In this document: piece after piece, positions 1 through 4,253 of the stretch | How positions within the stretch are numbered: the stretch's first letter is position 1 | Layout: every line of letters begins with the position of its first letter | Translations under genes and position numbers: made by a program | The notes under the pieces: model-generated | Database searches by the model: none | What the model was told of the DNA's origin: nothing | What the model saw: the letters and a program-made list of their open reading frames with translations, nothing else | NCBI GenBank assembly: GCA_903917305.1 | Contig: CAIXAA010000029.1 | Coordinates: 1-5,032 of the forward strand | Source of the DNA: an uncultured Myxococcales bacterium | GTDB lineage: Bacteria; Myxococcota_A; UBA9042 | Length of the DNA: 5,032 nucleotides | Reading direction: 5' to 3'

Positions 1-1083
1 CACCGTGCCCGTCGCGGTCGCCTGCTCGATCGTGTGGAAAAGTCCTAGAAAATGGCCAACTTCGTGCGCGATCAGGCGGCCGAGCAGGTCCGGCCCGCCC
101 GACGGGCGCAGCGACACGACCACGCCGGAGCGCCGCGTGCCCACCTCCAGCGGCGGCCCGGGAATGCCGCCCGACAGGCCCATGACCAGCGCCGATCCGC
201 CACCGACGGCCGCCGTCACCTGCACCGCATCGACCAGGAAGACGTTGACGCCCAGCGGCAGCCCGGCGCCTTTGGCAAAGAGATCGCCAAGTTCGCCATC
301 GCTGCCGTCGTCGTGCGTGAAGATCATCGTGTCGGTTTGGATGTCGAAGTAGCGCACGGTGCCCAGTTCGATGTTGGCTTGGGCGTAGATGGCTTGGATG
401 TCCGCGAGCGCACTCAGGATACGCGGATGCTGCGGCGCGTACGCGGCCGTGATGCCGGCATAGCCGGTCAGGCAGAAGTTCAGATCGATGCGGCCTTTCT
501 GCTTCCACGCTGGCGGCTTGGCGACCAGTTCGACCGCGATCTCCACCGGAACGGACATCGGCGAGCGCTGGTTCGCCCCGGCGGGGTGATCGAAGGCATA
601 GGCGCGCAACGTGTGCTGCCCGGCCACCAGCGGCGTCAGCGGCGTGTTGGGCACGAGGAACCCGGCGACGGCCGGCTCCGCGGCGATGCGGTTGACGCAC
701 AGGGGCGGCAGGCACAACCACGGTTGATTGCTCAGATCCAGCCAGTTCTTCGGTACGATGATCGTGCCGCCGGGGCCCGAAAGTTCGGACAGCGTGTACT
801 CATTCGTGGGCGCGCCGCGCACGGTGACCAGGAACGAGGTCGCCTGCGGCGGGACCGAGAACGTGACGGCGGGCGTGCGGCCGTCCGGCGCCGTGGTGAA
901 GGTGCCCAGCGCCACGCGCCGATGGTAGACGTCCGTGCCCAGCGGTTCGAAGACGTCCGCGCCAGCATCCGCCGCGCCCGAACCTGCGGCGTCGGGCGCC
1001 GGAGCAGCGGGCGAACCTTCGCAGGCAGCGGCCAGCAGGACAAGCGGCAACAGCGCAACAAGCTTGGACAATCGGATCGGCAT
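1..1083 (-). CDS. Putative zinc-metalloprotease lipoprotein (metzincin/M43-like motif), C-terminus cut by window edge
   Basis: This frame is open from an ATG at 1083 to the window edge, giving 361 residues without a stop. Residues 1-20 form a signal peptide (basic start, then Leu/Ala-rich) ending in LAAAC, so Cys21 is the likely lipidated residue. The next residue is Glu, which fits outer-membrane sorting under the E. coli rule. Residues 22-45 are a loose Ala/Pro/Gly/Asp linker. About residues 50-195 look like beta-strands, possibly a carbohydrate-binding or pre-peptidase type sandwich. The protease part begins near LNFCLTGYAG (201 on). It ends in HEVGHFLGLFH at 340-350, where His340, His344 and His350 would bind zinc and Glu341 would be the base. 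The phrase GLSGGIPGPP before it resembles deltaproteobacterial metalloproteases, from memory. Substrate is unknown. The Met-turn that would confirm a metzincin lies outside the window. Exact family (M43, M12 or unassigned) is uncertain. Confidence 0.85.
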   Translation of the reverse strand, partial: MPIRLSKLVALLPLVLLAAACEGSPAAPAPDAAGSGAADAGADVFEPLGTDVYHRRVALGTFTTAPDGRTPAVTFSVPPQATSFLVTVRGAPTNEYTLSELSGPGGTIIVPKNWLDLSNQPWLCLPPLCVNRIAAEPAVAGFLVPNTPLTPLVAGQHTLRAYAFDHPAGANQRSPMSVPVEIAVELVAKPPAWKQKGRIDLNFCLTGYAGITAAYAPQHPRILSALADIQAIYAQANIELGTVRYFDIQTDTMIFTHDDGSDGELGDLFAKGAGLPLGVNVFLVDAVQVTAAVGGGSALVMGLSGGIPGPPLEVGTRRSGVVVSLRPSGGPDLLGRLIAHEVGHFLGLFHTIEQATATGTV

Positions 1084-1128
1084 CGGGCTCGCTCGGCAGG
1101 CAGGCTGCCGCTGCCAGTATGCGTTGTT

Positions 1129-1145
1129 CGCGAAATGTGGGCCAG
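1129..1145 (-). promoter_or_regulatory. Candidate sigma-54 (-24/-12) promoter for the metalloprotease gene
   Basis: Read on the minus strand this is CTGGCCCACATTTCGCG. Against the consensus YTGGCACGNNNNTTGC it keeps the essential GG and GC at the correct 12-base distance, plus TGGC, the C of the -24 block and one T of the -12 block. It differs at the A of CAC, the following G, and one T. Transcription would begin near 1118, leaving about 35 bases before the ATG at 1083. No enhancer site was identified, and short matches like this occur by chance in GC-rich DNA. Confidence 0.25.
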
Positions 1146-1244
1146 TCGCGCGGGCCCGCGGAATAGAACCACGGCGCATCGCGTTGTGCTGATGAGTTGC
1201 CTGGTCGGCACCCCCCCGCTGACCCGCAACGTCGATGCGCGTCT

Positions 1245-1283
1245 GCCTGGGTCCGGACCATCCCCCCCTCCCCGGGCCCAGGC
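1245..1283. repeat. Inverted repeat GCCTGGG/CCCAGGC enclosing a G-rich (minus strand) tract
   Basis: GCCTGGG at 1245-1251 is matched perfectly by CCCAGGC at 1277-1283. Between them lie the palindrome GGTCCGGACC (1250-1259) and a C7-T-C4 run. On the minus strand, 1279-1262 reads as G-runs of 3, 4 and 7 separated by CCC and A, which could fold into a G-quadruplex if the 7-run is split. It lies about 160 bases upstream of the metalloprotease start and 265 upstream of amtB. Function is unknown, and it could be a by-product of base composition. Confidence 0.35.
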
Positions 1284-1421
1284 CAGACCGCGCATCCCGC
1301 CGAGCCTCGCACGCAGTTCCACCCGATTCCAAGCGCTTGCACCGCGTGCGGCCCGCCACCTGCCAGGGCGCTGCAGCGCATTTCGAAACACAACCGACAT
1401 GTTCAAGCGCGTCGGCGAGTG

Positions 1422-1440
1422 TTGGAAACCAATTGGAAAC
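1422..1440 (+). repeat. Tandem TTGGAAAC boxes spaced 11 bases apart, upstream of amtB
   Basis: TTGGAAAC occurs at 1422-1429 and again at 1433-1440, so the copies lie on the same face of the helix. The first copy is also the left part of the small inverted repeat TTGGAAACCAA (1422-1432), and CCAATTGG (1429-1436) is a palindrome at the junction. A related TTTCGAAAC sits at 1381-1389. The AT-rich boxes stand out from GC-rich surroundings and lie just before the likely amtB promoter, so they could be a regulator's binding site. They do not match an NtrC site (GCAC-N5-9-GTGC type) that I can recognise. Confidence 0.35.
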
Positions 1441-1462
1441 AATCTGGCCCTAGACTTCAAAT
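1433..1462 (+). promoter_or_regulatory. Candidate amtB promoter (sigma-70-like, with an overlapping poor sigma-54-like match)
   Basis: TTGGAA (1433-1438) and TCAAAT (1457-1462) are each 4 of 6 matches to the -35 and -10 consensus, 18 bases apart. They would give a leader of about 80 bases. An overlapping CTGGCCC at 1444-1450 with TT at 1456-1457 resembles the sigma-54 -24 block, but the -12 GC is replaced by CA, so this reading is weaker. Ammonium transporter genes are often nitrogen-regulated through sigma-54, which is why both readings are recorded. Neither is strong. Confidence 0.2.
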
Positions 1463-1527
1463 CAGCACGCACGGCTGCGCTGCGAAGACGACGCAACAGC
1501 GTCCTGCGTGCTCGACTCGAAGTCTGG
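1450..1527 (+). promoter_or_regulatory. Nested inverted repeat in the amtB leader (possible structured 5' UTR or operator)
   Basis: Two perfect arm pairs are nested. AGACTTC (1452-1458) pairs with GAAGTCT (1519-1525), and AGCACGCA (1464-1471) pairs with TGCGTGCT (1505-1512). A G-U and a C-G pair can extend the outside to 1450/1527. UC at 1462-1463 can pair with GA at 1514-1515. At the tip, GACGC-AACA-GCGTC (1490-1503) forms its own 5-bp tetraloop hairpin. The element ends 9 bases before the GGGAGG ribosome binding site of amtB, where a folded leader could influence translation. No T-run follows, so it is not a plain terminator. The best promoter guess overlaps its left arm, so it may act as DNA instead. 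No known riboswitch class was recognised. Confidence 0.4.
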
Positions 1528-1536
1528 AACGCGAAC

Positions 1537-1542
1537 GGGAGG
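1537..1542 (+). promoter_or_regulatory. Ribosome binding site of amtB (GGGAGG), fixes the GTG start
   Basis: GGGAGG lies 6 bases before the GTG at 1549. It selects this GTG over in-frame upstream codons, although the frame stays open for about 1.5 kb further upstream. Confidence 0.8.
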
Positions 1543-1548
1543 CAAGCA

Positions 1549-2934
1549 GTGAACGCGAAGACGGTGGTGCCCTTCCTGGTCCTGGTTCTCGGCGGTCTGG
1601 CCGCGATCGGCGCGCCCGGTCCCGGCCCGCCTGTGGCGCCCGGCGGGCCGATCAACAGCGGCGACACGGCGTGGATGCTCACGGCGTCGGCGCTCGTGCT
1701 GCTGATGACGCCCGGCCTGTCGTTCTTCTACGGCGGCATGGTGCGCACCAAGAACGTCATCTCGACCATGATGCAGAGCTTCATCGCGATGGGCGTCGTG
1801 ACGCTCGTCTGGGTCGTCGTCGGCTTCTCGCTGGCGTTTGGCGACAGCGTCGGCGGCGTCATCGGCGATCCGCGCACGTTCTTCATGCTGCGCGGCGTCG
1901 GCGGTGCCACGCACGCCGTCCTGAGCCCGACCGTCCCGCTCGCCGTCTTCGCCCTGTTCCAGCTCAAGTTCGCGATCATCACGCCGGCCCTGGTCACCGG
2001 CTCCTTTGCCGAGCGCGTGCGCTTCTCCTCCTACCTGCTGTTCATCGTGCTGTTCACGCTGCTGATCTACTGCCCGCTGGCGCATTGGACCTGGCATCCG
2101 GATGGCTTCCTGCACAAGATGGGCGTCCTGGACTTCGCCGGCGGCACCGTGGTGCACATGTCGGCGGGCATCGCGGCGTTCGCGGCGGCCATCGTGCTCG
2201 GCCAGCGTACCGATCACCATCAGGTGCACGCACCGGCGCACATCCCGTACGTCCTGCTCGGCACCGGCATGCTCTGGTTCGGCTGGTTCGGCTTCAACGC
2301 CGGCTCCGCCCTCGGCGCCAACGGCATCGCAGCCCAAGCCTTCCTCACCACGAACACCGCCAGCGCCGCCGCCATGCTCGCCTGGCTGTCCGTCGACTAC
2401 GCCCGCGGCGGCAAGCCCACCGCCATGGGAGCCTGCATCGGCGCCGTCGTCGGCCTGGTCGCGATCACCCCGGCCGCCGGCTATGTCAGCGTCGGCTCCA
2501 GCATCGCCATCGGCACCGTCGCCGCGGTCATCAGCAACATGGCCGTTCACTGGAAGACGCGCACCAGCCTGGACGACACGCTCGATGTCTTCCCCTGCCA
2601 CGGCGTGGGCGGCATCGTCGGCATGCTGCTGACCGGCGTCCTGGCGCAGAAGGCCATCAACGACGGCGGCGCCGACGGCCTGCTCTATGGCGGCACGGAG
2701 CTGTTCCGCACGCACGTGCTCGCGCTCGGCGTCGTGACCTTGTTCGTCCTGGGCATGAGCTTTGCGCTGCTGCGCGCCATCGACCTGTTCTCGCCGCTGC
2801 GTGTCTCGCAAGAGCAGGAGGCGGTCGGCCTCGATCTCAGCCAGCACGACGAGACGGTGGTGCCCGCGGACCTGAACCTGCGCATGCCGGGCGCGCGCAG
2901 TGTGCCGATCGCCGCGACCTTCCTGGTCGGCTGA
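1549..2934 (+). CDS. amtB: Ammonium transporter AmtB
   Basis: This 461-residue inner-membrane channel conducts ammonium as ammonia. It starts with GTG behind GGGAGG. Residues 5-22 are hydrophobic and may be a cleaved signal peptide, as in E. coli AmtB. The usual eleven-helix body follows, opening with TPGLSFFYGGMVRTKNV. The pore residues are all visible: a Phe gate at Phe141 and Phe249, Trp182 at the recruitment site, the twin histidines His203 (in GGTVVH) and His351 (in DVFPCHGVGG), and Ser253 in WFGFNAGS. Spacings match the E. coli protein within a residue or two. The C-terminal region LRVSQEQEAVGLDLSQH is the conserved cytoplasmic tail that contacts the PII protein GlnK. After it comes an extra tail of about 25 residues (to 461) that E. 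coli AmtB lacks. No glnK lies on either side here. The next gene is 41 bases downstream on the same strand. Confidence 0.97.
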   Translation: MNAKTVVPFLVLVLGGLAAIGAPGPGPPVAPGGPINSGDTAWMLTASALVLLMTPGLSFFYGGMVRTKNVISTMMQSFIAMGVVTLVWVVVGFSLAFGDSVGGVIGDPRTFFMLRGVGGATHAVLSPTVPLAVFALFQLKFAIITPALVTGSFAERVRFSSYLLFIVLFTLLIYCPLAHWTWHPDGFLHKMGVLDFAGGTVVHMSAGIAAFAAAIVLGQRTDHHQVHAPAHIPYVLLGTGMLWFGWFGFNAGSALGANGIAAQAFLTTNTASAAAMLAWLSVDYARGGKPTAMGACIGAVVGLVAITPAAGYVSVGSSIAIGTVAAVISNMAVHWKTRTSLDDTLDVFPCHGVGGIVGMLLTGVLAQKAINDGGADGLLYGGTELFRTHVLALGVVTLFVLGMSFALLRAIDLFSPLRVSQEQEAVGLDLSQHDETVVPADLNLRMPGARSVPIAATFLVG

Positions 2935-2975
2935 CGTTGCTTGTCAGTCTGCCGCTGCTGCGCTACACACGCGCC

Positions 2976-3506
2976 ATGTCCGCACCACGCCAAGTCTTGC
3001 TGATCCGCCTCACCTTGTGCTGTCTCCTCGCCGGCCTGTCGTGGCCGACAGCGGGGCACGGCCTGGACTACGACCGCAATGACGTCCGCGCCCGCGAACT
3101 AGGCGTCAACACGCTGATTGCGCCGATCAACGGCGCTCCGCTCGGCCTGCTCGTTCACGGCACGGCGCGCCGGAACAAGCGCCACTTATACCTGGCGATG
3201 GAACTGCAGCTCGGCGCCCTGGTCGACCACCACCCCTGGGTGCAGCTGGGCGGCGCGGTCGGTGGCGAGACGGCCGACGATGCCTGGACGCGGCTGCGCG
3301 GCTACGGCGAGGTCGGCACGGCGTTGATCTATGCCAACACGAAGGTTGCCGATACGCTTGCGTTTTTTGGTGAACTTGGCGTGCGCTACCAGCTGCGCGC
3401 GTTCGAGCGGCCGCACCTGCAGGTCACCGGGGGCCTGCGCGGCATGACGAACTTCTCGCACCTCGGCCTGCTGGCGCAGGTCGGCCTGGCCTGGACGTTC
3501 GACTGA
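2976..3506 (+). CDS. Small secreted protein, probable outer-membrane beta-barrel (unrecognised family)
   Basis: I do not recognise this 176-residue protein. Residues 1-29 look like a signal peptide, with Arg5 and Arg11, a Leu-rich core, and a likely cut near TAGHG. The mature part has at least six alternating, Gly-punctuated strands: 70-83 (LYLAMELQLGALV), 88-97, 107-120, 128-143, 147-157 and 163-175. Aromatic residues lie at strand ends and the last strand ends WTFD. This pattern suggests a small beta-barrel in the outer membrane. It lies 41 bases after amtB with no terminator between, so co-transcription is likely, but a functional link is not shown. The ATG at 2976 has no clear ribosome binding site. 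An in-frame TTG at 2937 would add 13 residues and is less natural before the signal peptide. Its TGA directly abuts the pyrE stop on the other strand. Confidence 0.75.
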   Translation: MSAPRQVLLIRLTLCCLLAGLSWPTAGHGLDYDRNDVRARELGVNTLIAPINGAPLGLLVHGTARRNKRHLYLAMELQLGALVDHHPWVQLGGAVGGETADDAWTRLRGYGEVGTALIYANTKVADTLAFFGELGVRYQLRAFERPHLQVTGGLRGMTNFSHLGLLAQVGLAWTFD

Positions 3507-4097
3507 TCAGACCAACGCCGCCGCGTGCGCCACGGCGGCACCGCGGCGCGTCATCAGCTCGGTCAGCGTGACCAGTGCGTGCACCGCGACGCCGTGCGCC
3601 TCGATCGCCGCGCGGCCGCCTTCCTCGCGATCCACCAGCACGATGGCTTCTTCGACCACCATGCCGGCTTCGCGCAGGCGGTCGATGGCCGAGAGCGTCG
3701 AGCCGCCCGTCGTGATGACGTCGTCCAGCACCGCGACGCGCGTTCCCGGCGCCAGCTCGCCTTCCAGCCAGCGGGCCATGCCGTGGCCTTTGGGCTCCTT
3801 GCGGACGACGAAGGCGCTGAGCGGGCGCGAGCGCGCAAAGCTGTGCATCGCAATGGCGCAGGCCATCGGATCGGCGCCCAGCGTCAAGCCGCCGACCGCG
3901 TCCACGCCCAGGCGCTTGGCGATTTCGTAGCCCAGCGCGCCGACGAGGTTGAGCCCCTCCGGATGCAGCGTCACGGGCTTGCAGTTCACATAGCAAGGCG
4001 AAGTCTTGCCGCTCGCGAGCGTAAAGGGCGGGTCCGTGCGGTACTGGAACGAGTGGAGCAGCAGCAGCTCCATCAGGCGGTCCTTGCGAGCATCCAT
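3507..4097 (-). CDS. pyrE: Orotate phosphoribosyltransferase PyrE
   Basis: This cytoplasmic enzyme joins orotate to PRPP to make orotidine 5'-monophosphate, the fifth step of pyrimidine synthesis. The protein has 196 residues, near the usual 180-215. The PRPP-binding loop is RVAVLDDVITTGGST at 120-134, with the two acidic residues Asp125-Asp126. The flexible catalytic loop is VRKEPKGHG at 98-106; Arg99, Lys100, Lys103 and His105 match the residues known in the Salmonella enzyme by position. FTLASGKTSPCYVN (25-38) is the N-terminal orotate/PRPP contact region. The ATG at 4097 is chosen because GGAGG sits 6 bases before it and MDARKDRL is a natural start. The frame stays open far upstream, but that extension would be antisense to the ATPase gene. 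It is divergent from the ArsA-like gene and convergent with the barrel gene. Confidence 0.95.
   Translation of the reverse strand: MDARKDRLMELLLLHSFQYRTDPPFTLASGKTSPCYVNCKPVTLHPEGLNLVGALGYEIAKRLGVDAVGGLTLGADPMACAIAMHSFARSRPLSAFVVRKEPKGHGMARWLEGELAPGTRVAVLDDVITTGGSTLSAIDRLREAGMVVEEAIVLVDREEGGRAAIEAHGVAVHALVTLTELMTRRGAAVAHAAALV
3517..3539 (+). terminator. Weak candidate hairpin for ending the amtB/barrel transcript
   Basis: GCCGCCG (3517-3523) and CGGCGGC (3533-3539) form a perfect 7-bp stem with a 9-base loop, 10 bases after the barrel stop codon. No T-run follows it, and it lies inside the last codons of pyrE, which encode an Ala-rich tail that may produce such repeats by itself. Termination here could equally be Rho-dependent. 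Confidence 0.15.
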
Positions 4098-4103
4098 CGA
4101 GGG

Positions 4104-4108
4104 CCTCC
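4104..4108 (-). promoter_or_regulatory. Ribosome binding site of pyrE (GGAGG)
   Basis: On the minus strand GGAGG lies 6 bases before the ATG at 4097. It decides the pyrE start against an open frame that continues upstream and against a second, out-of-frame ATG at 4093. Confidence 0.8.
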
Positions 4109-4127
4109 GGGGGTGGGTCTGCTGCGC

Positions 4128-4156
4128 TCTATAGCGCGCACGGCGCGGCCTGCCTA
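4128..4156 (-). promoter_or_regulatory. Candidate pyrE promoter
   Basis: On the minus strand TAGGCA (4156-4151) and TATAGA (4133-4128) each match 4 of 6 bases of the -35 and -10 consensus and are exactly 17 bases apart. Transcription would start near 4121, about 24 bases before the ATG. TATAGA overlaps a small inverted repeat, GCGCT-CTAT-AGCGC (4124-4137), which could be an operator or chance. Confidence 0.35.
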
Positions 4157-4177
4157 GGTGCAGCTGCCGAGAATCGG

Positions 4178-4206
4178 TTGACGCGCGCCCGTTCGGCGTG
4201 TACTTG
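4178..4206 (+). promoter_or_regulatory. Candidate promoter for the ArsA-like ATPase gene
   Basis: TTGACG at 4178-4183 matches 5 of 6 bases of the -35 consensus. At 17 bases distance the -10 would be TACTTG (4201-4206), which matches only TA at its first two bases. Transcription would start near 4213, about 40 bases before the ATG. The strong -35 is the main reason to record it. Confidence 0.25.
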
Positions 4207-4225
4207 GGGCGCGCCGGCCCTTTTT
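4183..4225 (+). promoter_or_regulatory. Inverted repeat and alternative hairpin with T5 run before the ArsA-like gene
   Basis: GCGCGCCC (4183-4190) pairs perfectly with GGGCGCGC (4207-4214) across a 16-base loop. GGGC (4207-4210) can instead pair with GCCC (4217-4220), a short hairpin followed at once by TTTTT (4221-4225), like a minimal intrinsic terminator. Both use the same GGGC, so they exclude each other, which is the layout of an attenuator. However, the candidate promoter lies inside the first repeat. If transcription starts near 4213, neither hairpin forms in RNA, and the 8-bp repeat would be read better as an operator. Confidence 0.25.
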
Positions 4226-4253
4226 GGTGCCGCCACCGCCCAGCGAGCCGTGC

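Larger units (their letters stand above)
1084..1548. other. Non-coding divergent intergenic region, 465 bases
   Basis: This stretch separates the leftward metalloprotease gene from rightward amtB. Frames that stay open through it give Arg/Ala/Pro-rich translations without recognisable domains, typical of GC-rich shadow frames, so I call no gene here. It is more irregular than the flanking genes. It has two C7 tracts (1211-1217 and 1262-1268), a 12-base palindrome CGCGGGCCCGCG at 1149-1160, a 10-base palindrome GGTCCGGACC at 1250-1259, three GAAAC motifs (1385, 1425 and 1436), and a nested inverted repeat at 1450-1527. Both genes' control elements must lie here, because no other gene separates them. 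Confidence 0.7.

Noticed and set aside
1149..1160. 12-base palindrome CGCGGGCCCGCG as an operator
   Set aside because: Only G and C are used, so such palindromes are common in this base composition, and it does not sit on a convincing promoter element.
52..1548. Long plus-strand frame continuous with amtB that would give a 960-residue protein
   Set aside because: The part before 1549 is antisense to the metalloprotease and then crosses the non-coding region. Its translation is Arg/Ala/Gly-rich with no domain, and the ribosome binding site places the start at 1549.
1482..1563. Direct repeat GCGAAGACG at 1482-1490 and 1555-1563
   Set aside because: Nine bases, one copy inside amtB's first codons, with no shared flanks. 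Chance is the simplest explanation.
732..1682. Minus-strand frames across 732-1682 and 800-1393
   Set aside because: They overlap the metalloprotease gene in a different frame and give Arg/Ser/Ala-rich translations without motifs.
1462..2847. 461-residue frame antisense to amtB
   Set aside because: Its composition is Asp/Glu/Ala/Gly/His/Arg-rich and low in complexity, as expected for a reverse-strand shadow of a GC-rich membrane-protein gene. It has no recognisable domain.
1197..2975. Plus-strand extension of the barrel gene upstream to 1197
   Set aside because: It is amtB read in the wrong frame (Arg/His/Pro-rich). The signal peptide marks the real start near 2976.
3361..3369. T6 run at 3363-3368 as a terminator
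   Set aside because: It lies inside the barrel gene and the only preceding inverted repeat, CGC-TT-GCG, is too short to form a stable hairpin.
3525..4157. Plus-strand frames antisense to pyrE
   Set aside because: Arg/Ala/His-rich shadow translations; pyrE on the other strand is fully supported by motifs.
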